A DNA stretch of 64,000 nucleotides from Tipula vernalis (GCA_958295665.1 OY282560.1:85412311-85476310), one strand, 5' to 3'. Counted from the first letter of the stretch, positions 1 to 13,823 are shown. The notes: generated by a model not told the origin, from the letters alone. A program made the numbers and translations.

Positions 1-3000
1 TATAGACCATGAATCCATAATAAAAAACGAAAATCTGCAATTGTGTTCCGATTTGGTTGATTGATGACTCTAGCAGTAGATCGCTCAAATATTTCTACAC
101 ATTTCTTAGAAAATTCAATTTTATGGAAAATCATCTGAACTATAGACCATAAATTCATAATAAAAAAACGAAAATCGGCAATTGTGCTCCGATTTCGATG
201 ATTGATGCCTCTATCAATAGGTGCTGAGACCTGTAATTGTCATGCCAACGGGCATTTAGATCGCTCGAATATTTCTACACATTTCGTAGAAAATTCAATT
301 TTATGGAAAATCACCTGAACTATAGACCATGAATTCATATTAAAAAAACGAAAATCTGCAATTGTGCTCCGATTTCGATGATTGATGCCTCTATCAATAG
401 GTGCTGAGACCTGTAATTGTCATGCCAACGGGCATTTAGATCGCTCGAATATTTCTACACATTTCGTAGAAAATTCAATTTTATGGAAAATCACCTGAAC
501 TATAGACTATAAATTCATAATAAAAAAACGAAAATCTGCAATTGTGCTCCAATTTCGATGATTTATGTCTCTATCAATAGGTGCTGAGACCTGTAATTGT
601 CATGCCAACGGGCATTTAGATCGCTCGAATATTTCTACACATTTCGTAGAAAATTCAATTTTATGGAAAATCACCTGAACTATAGACCATGAATCCATAA
701 TAAAAAACGAAAATCGGCAATTGTGTTCCGATTTGGTTGATTGATGACTCTAGCAGTAGATCGCTCGAATAATTCTACACATTTCTTAGAAATATCAATT
801 TTATGGAAAATCACCTGAACTATAGACCATAAATTCATAATAAAAAAACGAAAATCTGCAATTGTGCTCCGATTTCGATGATTGATGCCTCTATCAATAG
901 GTGCTGAGACCTGTAATTGTCATGCCAACGGGCATTTAGATCGCTCGAATATTTCTACACATTTCGTAGAAAATTCAATTTTATGGAAAATCACCTGAAC
1001 TATAGACCATAAATTCATAATAAAAAAACGAAAATCTGCAATTGTGCTCCGATTTCGATGATTGATGCCTCTATCAATAGGTGCTGAGACCTGTAATTGT
1101 CATGCCAACGGGCATTTAGATCGCTCGAATATTTCTACACATTTCGTAGAAAATTCAATTTTATGGAAAATCACCTGAACTATAGACCATGAATCCATAA
1201 TAAAAAACGAAAATCTGCAATTGTGTTCCGATTTGGTTGATTGATGACTCTAGCAGTAGATCGCTCGAATACTTCTACACATTTCTAAGAAATATCAATT
1301 TTATGGAAAATCACCTGAACTATAGACCATAAATTCATAATAAAAAAACGAAAATCTGCAATTGTGCTCCGATTTCGATGATTGATGCCTCTATCAATAG
1401 GTGCTGAGACCTGTAATTGTCATGCCAACGGGCATTTAGATCGCTCGAATATTTCTACACATTTCGTAGAAAATTCAATTTTATGGAAAATCACCTGAAC
1501 TATAGACCATAAATTCATAATAAAAAAACGAAAATCGGCAATTGTGCTCCGATTTCGATGATTGATGCCTCTATCAATAGGTGCTGAGACCTGTAATTGT
1601 CATGCCAACGGGCATTTAGATCGCTCGAATATTTCTACACATTTCGTAGAAAACTTCAATTTTATGGAAAATCACCTGAACTATAGACCATAAATTCATA
1701 ATAAAAATCGAAAATCTGCAATTGTGTTCCGATTTGGTTGATTGATGACTCTAGCAGTAGATCGCTCAAATATTTCTACACATTTCTTAGAAAATTCAAT
1801 TTTATGGAAAATCACCTGAACTATAGACCATAAATTCATAATAAAAAACGAAAATCGGCAATTGTGCTCCGATTTCGATGATTGATGCCTCTATCAATAG
1901 GTGCTGAGACCTGTAATTGTCATGCCAACGGGCATTTAGATCGCTCGAATATTTCTACACATTTCGTAGAAAATTCAATTTTATGGAAAATCACCTGAAC
2001 TATAGACCATAAATTCATAATAAAAAAACGAAAATCTGCAATTGTGCTCCGATTTCGATGATTGATGCCTCTATCAATAGGTGCTGAGACCTGTAATTGT
2101 CATGCCAACGGGCATTTAGATCGCTCGAATATTTCTACACATTTCGTAGAAAATTCAATTTTATGGAAAATCACCTGAACTATAGACCATAAATTCATAA
2201 TAAAAAAACGAAAATGTGCAATTGTGCTCCGATTTCGATGATTGATGCCTCTATCAATAGGTGCTGAGACCTGTAATTGTCATGCCAATAGGCATTTAGA
2301 TCGCTCGAATATTTCTACACATTTCGTAGAAAATTCAATTTTATGGAAAATCACCTGAACTATAGACCATAAATTCATAATAAAAAAACGAAAATCTGCA
2401 ATTGTGCTCCGATTTCGATGATTGATGCCTCTATCAATAGGTGCTGAGACCTGTAATTGTCATGCTAATAGGCATTTAGATCGCTCGAATATTTCTACAC
2501 ATTTCGTAGAAAATTCAATTTTATGGAAAATCACCTGAACTATAGACCATAAATTCATAATAAAAAAACGAAAATCTGCAATTGTGCTCCGATTTCGATG
2601 ATTGATGCCTCTATCAATAGGTGCTGAGACCTGTAATTGTCATGCTAATAGGCATTTAGATCGTTCGAATATTTCTACACATTTCGTAGAAAATTCAATT
2701 TTATGGAAAATCACCTGAACTATAGACCATAAATTCATAATAAAAAAACGAAAATCTGCAATTGTGCTCCGATTTCGATGATTGATGCATCTATCAATAG
2801 GTGCTGAGACCTGTAATTGTCATGCCAACGGGCATTTAGATCGCTCGAATATTTCTACACATTTCGTAGAAAATTCAATTTTATGGAAAATCACCTGAAC
2901 TATAGACCATAAATTCATAATAAAAAACGAAAATCGGCAATTGTGCTCCGATTTCGATGATTGATGCCTCTATCAATAGGTGCTGAGACCTGTAATTGTC

Positions 3001-3439
3001 ATGCCAACGGGCATTTAGATCGCTCGAATATTTCTACACATTTCGTAGAAAATTCAATTTTATGGAAAATCACCTGAACTATAGACCATAAATTCATAAT
3101 AAAAAAACGAAAATCGGCAATTGTGCTCCGATTTCGATGATTGATGCCTCTATCAATAGGTGCTGAGACCTGTAATTGTCATGCCAACGGGCATTTAGAT
3201 CGCTCGAATATTTCTACAGATTTCGTAGAAAATTCAATTTTATGGAAAATCACCTGAACTATAGACCATAAATTCATAATAAAAAAACGAAAATCTGCAA
3301 TTGTGCTCCGATTTCGATGATTGATGCCTCTATCAATAGGTGCTGAGACCTGTAATTGTCATGCCAACGGGCTATTAGATCGCTCGAATATTTCTACACA
3401 TTTCGTAGAAAATTCAATTTTATGGAAAATCACCTGAAC
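1..3439. repeat. Satellite-like tandem array, mixed A/B part
   Basis: Tandem monomers begin at each 'tatagacca'. Type A is 180 bp (starts near 141, 321, 501, 821, 1001 and so on). Type B is 140 bp (starts near 1, 681, 1181, 1681). A and B share both ends; B lacks about 40 bp of A (the stretch from 'aggtgctgagacc' to 'gggcattt') and has private substitutions such as 'gactctagcagtag'. From about 1820 to 3439 only A units occur. Neighbouring units are nearly identical. The array runs off the left edge, so its full size is unknown. No protein is encoded; open frames here are by-products of the repeat. The monomer length is typical of insect satellite DNA, but I do not recognise the family. Confidence 0.95.
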
Positions 3440-6400
3440 TATAGACCATGAATCCATAATAAAAAACGAAAATCTGCAATTGTGTTCCGATTTGGTTGAT
3501 TGATGACTCTAACAGTAGATCGCTCGAATATTTCTACGTATTTCTTAGAAAATTCAATTTTATGGAAAATCACCTGAACTATAGACCAAAAATTCATAAT
3601 AAAAAAACGAAAATCTGCAATTGTGCTCCGATTTCGATGATTGATACCTCTATCAATAGGTGCTGAGACCTGTAATTGTCATGCCAACGGGCATTTAGAT
3701 CGCTCGAATATTTCTACACATTTCGTAGAAAATTCAATTTTATGGAAAATCACCTGAACTATAGACCATGAATCCATAATAAAAAACGAAAATCTGCAAT
3801 TGTGTTCCGATTTGGTTGATTGATGACTCTAGCAGTAGATCGCTCGAATATTTCTACGTATTTCTTAGAAAATTCAATTTTATGGAAAATCACCTGAACT
3901 ATAGACCATAAATTCATAATAAAAAAACGAAAATCTGCAATTGTGCTCCGATTTCGATGATTGATGCCTCTATCAATAGGTGCTGAGACCTGTAATTGTC
4001 ATGCCAACGGGCATTTAGATCGCTCGAATATTTCTACACATTTCGTAGAAAATTCAATTTTATGGAAAATCACCTGAACTATAGACCATGAATCCATAAT
4101 AAAAAACGAAAATCTGCAATTGTGTTCCGATTTGGTTGATTGATGACTCTAGCAGTAGATCGCTCGAATATTTCTACACATTTCTTAGAAAATTCAATTT
4201 TATGGAAAATCACCTGAACTATAGACCATAAATTCATAATAAAAAAACGAAAATCGGCAATTGTGCTCCGATTTCGATGATTGATGCCTCTATCAATAGG
4301 TGCTGAGACCTGTAATTGTCATGCCAACGGGCATTTAGATCGCTCGAATATTTCTACACATTTCGTAGAAAATTCAATTTTATGGAAAATCACCTGACCA
4401 TAAATTCATAATAAAAAAACGAAAATCCGCAATTGTGCTCCGATTTCGATGATTGATGCCTCTATCAATAGGTGCTGAGACCTGTAATTGTCATGCCAAC
4501 GGGCATTTAGATCGCTCGAATATTTCTACACATTTCGTAGAAAATTCAATTTTATGGAAAATCACCTGAACTATAGACCATGAATCCATAATAAAAAACG
4601 AAAATCTGCAATTGTGTTCCGATTTAGTTGATTGATGACTCTAGCAGTAGATCGCTCGAATACTTCTACACATTTCTTAGAAACTTCAATTTTATGGAAA
4701 ATCACCTGAACTATAGACCATAAATTCATAATAAAAAAACGAAAATCTGCAATTGTGCTCCGATTTCGATGATTGATGCCTCTATCAATAGGTGCTGAGA
4801 CCTGTAATTGTCATGCCAACGGGCATTTAGATCGCTTGAATATTTCTACACATTTCGTAGAAAATTCAACTTTATGGAAAATCACCTGAACTATAGACCA
4901 TGAATCCATAATAAAAAACGAAAATCTGCAATTGTGTTCCGATTTGGTTGATTGATGACTCTAGCAGTAGATCGCTCGAATATTTCTACACATTTCGTAG
5001 AAAATTCAATTTTATGGAAAATCACCTGAACTATAGACCATAAATTCATAATAAAAAAACGAAAATCTGCAATTGTGCTCCGATTTCGATGATTGATGCC
5101 TCTATCAATAGGTGCTGAGACCTGTAATTGTCATGCCAACGGGCATTTAGATCGCTCGAATATTTCTACACATTTCGTAGAAAATTCAATTTTATGGAAA
5201 ATCACCTGAACTATAGACCATGAATCCATAATAAAAAACGAAAATCTGCAATTGTGTTCCGATTTGGTTGATTGATGACTCTAGCAGTAGATCGCTCGAA
5301 TATTTCTACATATTTCTTAGAAAATTCAATTTTATGGAAAATCACCTGAACTATAGACCATAAATTCATAATAAAAAAACGAAAATCTGCAATTGTGCTC
5401 CGATTTCGATGATTGATGCCTCTATCAATAGGTGCTGAGACCTGTAATTGTCATGCCAACGGGCATTTAGATCGCTCGAATATTTCTACACATTTCGTAG
5501 AAAATTCAATTTTATGGAAAATCACCTGAACTATAGACCATGAATCCATAATAAAAAACGAAAATCTGCAATTGTGTTCCGATTTGGTTGATTGATGACT
5601 CTAGCAGTAGATCGCTCGAATATTTCTACATATTTCTTAGAAAATTCAATTTTATGGAAAATCACCTGAACTATAGACCATAAATTCATAATAAAAAAAC
5701 GAAAATCTGCAATTGTGCTCCGATTTCGATGATTGATGCCTCTATCAATAGGTGCTGAGACCTGTAATTGTCATGCCAACGGGCATTTAGATCGCTCGAA
5801 TATTTCTACACATTTCGTAGAAAATTCAATTTTATGGAAAATCACCTGGGCTGGGATTTTGCACAAAAAGCGAGAAGCTAGTTTTGTGTCTCTTTTAGTT
5901 AAACTGAATATGAACACTATTTCGCTCAGTAGAAATGTGTTTTATTATTGCGATCTCAACTAGTAAAAATAAAATGATATTCTATTTCAACTATCATTCG
6001 TCTGTGTCTCTCACCAACGAAGGTACGTGGTCGAAGCGGAGAAAAGGAGATAGCTCTTATACATAATATAATTTACTGAGATCGCAATAGAAAAAGTGAC
6101 ATAGACCGAATGAAATGGAGTAAAATTTATTCTTTTAAAAAGAGAAATAAACTCTCTTCTCGCCTTTTGTGCAAAATCTCACTCCTGAACTATAGACCAT
6201 GAATCCATAATAAAAAACGAAAATCTGCAATTGTGTTCCGATTTGGTTGATTGATGACTCTAGCAGTAGATCGCTCGAATATTTCTACATATTTCTTAGA
6301 AAATTCAATTTTATGGAAAATCACCTGAACTATAGACCATAAATTCATAATAAAAAACGAAAATCTGCAATTGTGCTCCGATTTCGATGATTGATGCCTC

Positions 6401-6782
6401 TATCAATAGGTGCTGAGACCTGTAATTGTCATGCCAACGGGCATTTAGATCGCTCGAATATTTCTACACATTTCGTAGAAAATTCAATTTTATGGAAAAT
6501 CACCTGAACTATAGACCATGAATCCATAATAAAAAACGAAAATCTGCAATTGTGTTCCGATTTGGTTGATTGATGACTCTAGCAGTAGATTGCTCGAATA
6601 TTTCTACATATTTCTTAGAAAATTCAATTTTATGGAAAATCACCTGAACTATAGACCATAAATTCATAATAAAAAAACGAAAATCTGCAATTGTGCTCCG
6701 ATTTCGATGATTGATGCCTCTATCAATAGGTGCTGAGACCTGTAATTGTCATGCCAACGGGCATTTAGATCGCTCGAATATT
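3440..6782. repeat. Satellite-like array, alternating A-B dimer part
   Basis: From about 3440 the units alternate: B (3440), A (3580), B (3760), A (3900), B (4080), A (4220), with one extra A near 4400 that lost several bases at its start, then B (about 4574), A (4714), B (4894), A (5034), B (5214), A (5354), B (5534) and A (5674). After the foldback insertion at 5848-6183 the series resumes with B (6190), A (6330), B (6509) and a truncated A (6649-6782). The true period here is thus an AB dimer of about 320 bp, a higher-order repeat. The array stops abruptly inside the A unit after 'cgctcgaat', and unique AT-rich sequence follows. Confidence 0.93.
5848..6183. mobile_element. Foldback/MITE-like element inside the satellite array
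   Basis: A 336-bp segment unlike the array splits it exactly at a monomer boundary. Its ends are inverted repeats: 'gattttgcacaaaaagcgag' on the left, and the reverse complement of the right end reads 'gattttgcacaaaaggcgag'. A second inner pair ('attgcgatctcaa' near 5948 and its complement near 6080) means much of the element can fold back. The array trinucleotide CCT is present on both sides (5845-5847 and 6184-6186), consistent with a 3-bp target duplication. There is no transposase frame, so it would be non-autonomous. The superfamily is uncertain; a 3-bp duplication would fit PIF/Harbinger. Confidence 0.75.
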
Positions 6783-9700
6783 CCTCTGAATGGTCTATAA
6801 ATGTGAAGTTAAATTTTAATTCAATTTTAATTTTGTTTTTAAATTCCAAATTAAAATCTCATATAAAATTTTACGAGAATCAACAAAGAAAATTTTCAAG
6901 TTAGATTTTTCTTCTATTTTTTGATGACCAGTGAAAATTTCATTTTTGTAACAACATTAATTTTTTTTGTAGTTTATTTTCGATATTGTCGAATAATTCA
7001 TAATTACCTATTTTCGACAATATCGAATTGCGATGTTGAAAATTTCATAATAGACCCCCTGTATGACATTTGCACTTCGACGTTCGACCTAACTTTTGCA
7101 ATTACATAGTTGGATTAGAAATCCGATCGAGATTCATATTTATTTTGGACATTACAGTCATTTTAGCCATTTTTCCGGACAACGTTTGCGTAAAATTTAA
7201 GAGGAAACACTTCGTTTATCCAGTTACGACTAATTAAAGTAAAAGAATAAAACAATTAACATTTTTTTAGTTGTTGCCCACTAGCTGCTCCTTTGATGAT
7301 ATCGGTTTCTTTTGTCACTAGGTACTCTCCTAAACAAAAATGGGTTATGTCAAAAAATTTTCAATAAAAATATGTGTATCCAATCAGGTGAATAGGAGTA
7401 CATGTCATTAAGATTTGCTAGTCGGGAATCTTAGTCGTATTTTATTTACCAATGGATTTGAGAAATTTTTATACAAGCTTGTTTACAACATATCATTGAA
7501 ATAACTTCAAAATGGCAATGATAAATTGGCAGATCAAATGCAACTTTCTTTCTCGTTTAAATAATAGAGAGGTTATCCCAACTATGGTAACCCTAACACA
7601 CATGAACTATCGTCTTTAAAATAAAAACGCATTTCATTCTTTTGTTTTTTAAGAATTTTATTTTCTTTTTCATTGATTTTTCTTCTTAATTCTCTGTTTT
7701 ATTTTTCATGTTTTAGCTTTTCATTTTTTTTAATTTTTCATCTTGACTTATAATTTACAAAACAAAGCAATCCAAAAAATAAAATAATAAAATAAGAAAC
7801 ATTGAAACTTAGTATTTTTATTAAAACTTAGTTAAAACAAAAAAAAAAAAAAAAAAAATCAATTCAATGGTTTTTTATTCTCTTTTATTAACACAATTAG
7901 TTTATGTTTTTGTATTTTGTAAATAAATAATCGATTTACTTTCTTTTTTTTTTTTTTGGTTTAACTATACAAAAAATAAATACAACTACACATTTGTAAT
8001 AATATTTTATATTTTAGTTTTTTGATGTTGAGTTCAATTAAAAAATAATTATATATCTCTTAAATAATTTATTATTTTTATAACGTTTTTTTAAACCTTT
8101 TCAGTCTTTAAAAGATGTTTATTTTTTTAATTTTCGTTTGTTAAAGTAATTCTTTTTTATTTGATAATAAAAGTTTTAAATATTTGAAAAGAAATATATG
8201 TATACATATTAAGTAAAAAAAAAAAAAAAAAGAATTAGCTTTGGCAGTTCGATAATTATTTTTCAAAATTGAAAGTAACGATTATTACAATCGGTGTAGT
8301 TTAATTATTTTTCGTTTTGTTTTCATTTCAACTAAAGAAAAAAATTAAATTAAAATTATTTTCTTTTTTAATTTTTATTTAAACTTTTAACTTCATCTGC
8401 TTAAAATTATCTTTATTCAATTAAATATTATTTTTAAACCTAGCTACTTAGGAGCTAAAGATGTTGACTAACTATAATCTAACTTTTTCATTTTTTAAAT
8501 TTAAATAAGAATAATTAAAAATTAAAACAAAAAAAAAAAAAAAATAAAAACAAAATTATATTTTAAATTAAATATAAACAAAAATTAATTAATTAATTAG
8601 TTAAAATTTAACTAATTATAAAAAAGAAAATATATTTTTTATTCTAAAAAAATATTTTTTCCTGTTCTAAAAATTTTAGTTGTTTGTTTTATGCATTTCT
8701 GTAAAAATTGAAATGTTTTATTTTAATCATTAATCTAAATTCCTACCAAAAATCTAAATTCTAAGTTTTTGTTTTCATCTTCGACTAATAAAACTATAAA
8801 CTAAGTTTTTTTTTTAAATTTTTTTAAATTTTTTCAGTTTTTTTTTTTTGTATTAGAAACTAATTTTGTTTTACTTTCCGTAATTTTAAATATTTTTTTT
8901 TTGTTTTATTTAATAGTTTTTCATTTTTATTTGTTTAAATTACCTTAAAATCTAAATTTCTAGAAATAATACTATGGGCTTGTCACCGTTCTCTAAGAGT
9001 ACCTTGAACGAAATTAAAATTACATATAAATATTTCGTTTTAAAAAACAAAAGATAACAAAAAAAAAAGGAAAACAAATAAATAAAAGAAAGTGAAAGCC
9101 CGCACCATACCAGAACAATTACATTATTTCCGCAAATAAGATATTCCTTTATAAGTGCCGTTTTGGAATCGAAGCATATTAAAAATATTATAAAACAATA
9201 AAACTCAATTGGAAATCATCTTCCACATAATATATATCACAAAATTCAGCTCGAAACTAATCATTTGAAAATTGAACAAAACAAAACCAGATCATTAACC
9301 AAAACTTATCCCGGTTCCGGATATGTATTGCACTGGTATGTCAAACGTACAGTACCACCTAAACAATTTTTTTTTGTTTTAATTCACTTACAATCTAAAT
9401 GTTTCTTAAATCAACGTTATTTTTTTTTCTCTTAAACTTAGTTTTTTAAATTGTATTTAAAAATCTAAGATTTGTTAAATCTAATTTTTTATTTTTCATT
9501 TAGCTTAAAAAACGAAAAAAAAAAAAAAAAAATATTTAAAAACAGTTATATAAATTTTTAAACTGCTTTTGAAATAGTTCTCTTCATTTTTATATAAATT
9601 ACAGTTAACTTACTCATAAACTATAGTTATAACTTAAATAACTTAATATCTAAAAAAAACTATTTATTTTTAATTTTTTTTTTTTTTTTACTTTCTTAAA

Positions 9701-12700
9701 TATTTTCAACAAATTTCATGTGCCTTTGTCGTAAAAATAAATTTGCTTCTTGTGAAAAATTTTCATTTTTTAACTTTTTCGTCCTATTTTTGATTTTTAT
9801 CTTTTATCTTTTTAATACAAATTTTTTTATTCAGGATATAGGGATACATACCCCTTATTTATTTTTTAAAATTTGATTTTAAATAAATAAGTCTTACTTG
9901 CATTTTGTTTTTGTTTTTTTTTGTTTAATTTCAAATTTGGTTTTATCGCGTGTGTGTTTTTGTGTCTATGTAAATAAAGAGATTTATAAATAAAATAATT
10001 TAAAATAAAATTGAATTAAAATTTTGTTTTGTGTGTGTGTTAATTATTATTTACAATTGGATTAGAAAATATTATAAAATAAATTTTGAAAAAATAAAAT
10101 AAATATAAAATTAAATTTTTTGAGTGTTTTAATTAAAAAAAAAAAAAAAAAAATTGAATTATAATGTAGAGAAAATTAGTGTCTCAAGAAACAATGGAGA
10201 CACCTAAAAATAATTTAAAAAAATCTAAGTTAAGACTAGAAAATTGGTTTTCTTATATTTTTTTTTTAAATACATATTTTAAATAGAATTTGTTAATTTT
10301 AATGTTTCGTATAAAATATGAAAAAAAACACATTTTTTTCATTTTACATTGTTTCTATAAAAAAATAAATTTTATTTTTTATTTTTATAGTTTTTATTTT
10401 ATTTTAATAACATTCGATTAGCTTCTTTATTATTTTTATTTTCAAATTCCAAATAAATAAACCGAAATAAAACTTTTCACTACTACTCGAGAAAAATATG
10501 ACAAAAAATATCATTTTTTTTTTTATTTTTAATTATACATATAAATATATTTATATTTTTATTTAAATAATCATAATCAAAATTATAAAATTAAATAAAT
10601 CGCGTTTATATGTATATAATATATTTATATATACTCGTATGTGTAATATAAAAGAATTTTTTTTTGAAACCGAGTCGTTTTTCTATATAATATATACTAT
10701 ATATAAATATTACTTAAGGTTGTTTTTCTTTCTAATAAAATAAAAAATAATTAAATAAAAATAAAATATAAATTATTAATAGAACAAACCTCATATGGAA
10801 TGTGATGGAAAAATATAAAATACTTTCCTGTGTATAAAAATTTGTATAATATTTAATTTTTTTACCATTATAAATTTGTGATGATTTTTTTATTTTTTTC
10901 TTAATACATCTTACTATATAATATATATTATTCGTGATGCGATTCTTAAAGTTTTAGGCACCAAAAGCCATATATAATTTTTTTTTTTTTCTATGTACGG
11001 AAGATCGGAACAATACGTTTGTGTCACTATTTTGTTACAGATCAGAATTTTTGCGTTTTGGCTATTCAAGTTTCTGCCTGTGCCAAATGTTATTATTTTT
11101 ATCGTATTTCCTTAAATTCAAGCTAATTAAATATTACACGCAAAACACTAGAGTTGATGATAAGAAGGAAAAACTAAATATTTAGCTTCTCCTATTATTG
11201 AATAGAGCCTTAACCAATCAAAACTTAAAAATATCCTTGAACCAATTACACTAAATTCTGACCTATAGCAAAAAAAAAAAAAAAAAAATACAAAATTAAA
11301 ATTTAGTATAAGATGATGGTAACATCAATAAAACTAAAAAAAAAAATGTGTAAATGTGTCCCGCTTTGTTGTACACTACCTATTTAAAATAATAACTAAA
11401 AAACAAATAATATAATAGTTAAATAAACAAAACAAACAAAAAAAAAAAAAATAAAAAATAAAAAAAGTTGGGACTAGATTTACATTGTCTATTACAAAAT
11501 AAACAAATGAAAAATATTTATTTTAAACTGGCCTTAAATCTGATTACTATATAAATGTTTTAAATTTAATTATTTTTTTTTATTACAAAAAAGTTTTTTT
11601 TCTACAGTTAAAAAATTTATTAATTTTTTGTTTTTCAAAAAACTAGAAAAAAAGGCCATTCTTTTTTCTTTATGTTGAAGATATTTGTGTATATTTGTTT
11701 TAAATTTTTTAATTTAATTTTTTAAGTATAAAAAAAATAAAAATATTCTTGTTTTGTATAACAGAATATTTTTATTGGTAATATTTTTTTAATTTTTTTA
11801 AATGTTTTTTAATACGTATTTCACTTTTTTTTAAATATTAACCATTTTGTATTTTTATTGTGTGTGTGTGAGTGTGTGTGTGGGTAGATTTTTTAGTTTA
11901 TTATTATTTTCAATAATTATATCAGAAAATATATTCTTTTATTTAATTTTTTATTAATTTTTATTTCAATACTTTTTAATTTCCGTTCCCAAAAGGTTTT
12001 TTTATTGTTTTGTTTTAATTTTCCAATTGTTTATATTTTAATTTTAAATTAAAATTGGTAACATATTTATTCTTTATTGTTAAATTTTCTTTTCTTATCT
12101 TTTCTTTTTATCTCAATTCCAACTTCTTTATACACAAAAAAAAAATTGCACATCTCCCTCAAACAAATAAACAAACAAAAAATTTAAATAATAAAATAAT
12201 ATTGATCAATCATTTGTAAATCCATTTTCCATTCTAAAAAGAAACGAACTAAAATAATAATTAAAAAAAAATATTTTAAAATAATATATTAAAAATATTT
12301 TCTATAATATTTAATTATAAAAAAAAAAAAATTACTTTTTTGTTTTTTATTTACAGATATTTTTTTGTTTAAACTAATTATTTTTTTTTTATTATGTTTT
12401 CATCTAGATTAGAAACTATTTTTAAAAAAATAAATTAAAAATCTTTTTAAAACACAAATAAATGGAGAATAACCTAAAAAAAATCGCACAGCACAAAAAA
12501 AAAAAGTTTCATTTTTTTTTTAAATTAAAATTAAAACCTAAAAATTAATTAAGCTTTTGATGATGTTAAAATAATCTTTCTCCCCACCAACTTGGCACAA
12601 TTCATTTAATCATCAAAAACCTACTAGTAACGGGACTTCGCGCATCTGCTAAATAATTTAATATTGAAGAATTTCTATTTAATTTATATTTATAAATTTT

Positions 12701-13279
12701 TATTTAACGTTCGGAATGATAATTTCTCATTTTTTATTTACTTTAAATAAAAATTCTTCACTTATTTTATTATTTCACAAAAATTAAATCTAAAAAAAAA
12801 TTTAAATTAAATTAAATTTACACGATTATTTTTCTCATGTTTATTGTAATCGAATCTTATTATTATTATTTTAATTAATAATAGTTTCTCTTATTATTTG
12901 ATTTTTGTTTTTTTTTTTTTGTTTTTTTTTTAGTAAAAATAAATTAAATTAATAAAAGAACATAATAAAATGTAATATTAATTAAAAAAATTTAATTTAT
13001 ATTACATTACGAAATAAAAATAATAAAACAAAAAAATAAAATAAAACAAACAAAAATTATAGGTGAAGTTTTGATGATAAAATTAACCAAAAATCTAGTT
13101 TTATTTTAATTTTTTTTTTTTATTACAATTATACAACCACCACGATTGGATGAATTACTTGAGGTATTTTTGGATTAAATCTGGAAATAAATGAAAAATT
13201 AAGTTTACGTAAGCATTATTTGCGTACACCAGTGATTTAATTTAATTTTATTTATATTTTTCGGCTACCTATTATTGAC
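6783..13279 (-). other. AT-rich region downstream of shep: probable 3' UTR and flank
   Basis: No coding segment is recognisable here on either strand. The sequence is dominated by A and T runs. Many possible poly(A) signals exist in the shep direction (TTTATT on the + strand), the first within about 40 bp of the stop codon, so the real 3' end cannot be chosen by eye. Islands of more complex sequence at about 9090-9360, 10950-11160 and 12570-12660 stand out against the homopolymers and could be conserved 3' UTR elements. Apparent short open frames at 6664-7109 are array edge and AT-rich noise. Drosophila shep has long 3' UTRs, which is the only reason for leaning toward UTR. Confidence 0.4.
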
Positions 13280-13417
13280 CTATTTCGGCCCTGCTGAATG
13301 TGTATATTGAGTATATGCTTCATCTGGTGATGCAGCAGTACTCGCTTGTTCTGAATCCGTGATTGGCATGGTGGGTATAATTGCAGGTGGATAATATGAA
13401 TATGTTGGACTAATGTA
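13280..13417 (-). CDS. shep (alan shepard/RBMS) terminal coding exon
   Basis: Last coding exon of the shep-like RNA-binding protein. The acceptor 'tatag' precedes codon TAC at 13417. The frame encodes 45 residues beginning [18 protein letters not shown] and ending [12 protein letters not shown], with stop TAG at 13280-13282. The segment [20 protein letters not shown] matches the conserved C-terminus of Drosophila Shep, making this one of the firmest calls in the window. The tail is low-complexity and probably disordered; no enzymatic motif is expected. A longer minus-strand frame overlapping this exon (13252-13581) is a shadow in another phase that also runs through the preceding 153-bp intron. 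Confidence 0.93.
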   Translation of the reverse strand, partial: YISPTYSYYPPAIIPTMPITDSEQASTAASPDEAYTQYTHSAGPK

Positions 13418-13570
13418 CTATATTTTTTTGGTAATTTTGTTAAAAGGTTTTTTTTTTTTTTTTTTTTTGAAATTTTTGGTTTATGTAAAAGAAAAAAAAA
13501 AGAAAAAAAAAATACAAATAAAGAAAAATTAAATGAAAGTTTAAAATATTTAAATGATTCCTTGAAGTAC

Positions 13571-13738
13571 CGATGATCCAATTTGTAGTGTAGCTAGTTG
13601 TGGCATCATGGGGCCGTATGGCTGTACCGAACCGTCGCCGCTCATAACCATGGAAATTCCTCGTGGTTGAACTGGTGTAACACCGTCTGGTTTGTATGCG
13701 TTGCTAACTCCAAGATGTGGTGTCGCCATTTGCATATA
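13571..13738 (-). CDS. shep coding exon, Q/M-rich C-terminal region
   Basis: A 168-bp, 56-codon exon. The acceptor AG is at 13740-13739 and the first codon is TAT at 13738. The last codon is TCG at 13573-13571, followed by donor GTACTT. It encodes [17 protein letters not shown], then [15 protein letters not shown], then [17 protein letters not shown], which aligns with the Drosophila Shep stretch containing [13 protein letters not shown] and PQLATLQIG. Both flanking introns are phase 0. If the donor is skipped, translation continues only five codons (VLQGII then stop), so splicing to 13417 is needed for the conserved tail. Confidence 0.93.
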
Positions 13739-13823
13739 CTATCATAATATTGATATTATTTTAATTTTATTGTGTGTGCAATTAACGAAAAAATATAAAG
13801 AATTATAAAAAAATTTAACATAC

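Noticed and set aside
5733..5963. 76-codon plus-strand open frame at the array/foldback junction
   Set aside because: It begins inside an A monomer and runs into the foldback element; it is a by-product of the insertion with no family resemblance.
1..6782. CRISPR-like regularly spaced repeats
   Set aside because: The whole unit is repeated without unique spacers and the genome is eukaryotic; this is satellite DNA.
13252..13581. 109-codon minus-strand frame over the last shep exons
   Set aside because: It reads the terminal exon and the preceding intron in the wrong phase; the spliced frame matches Shep.
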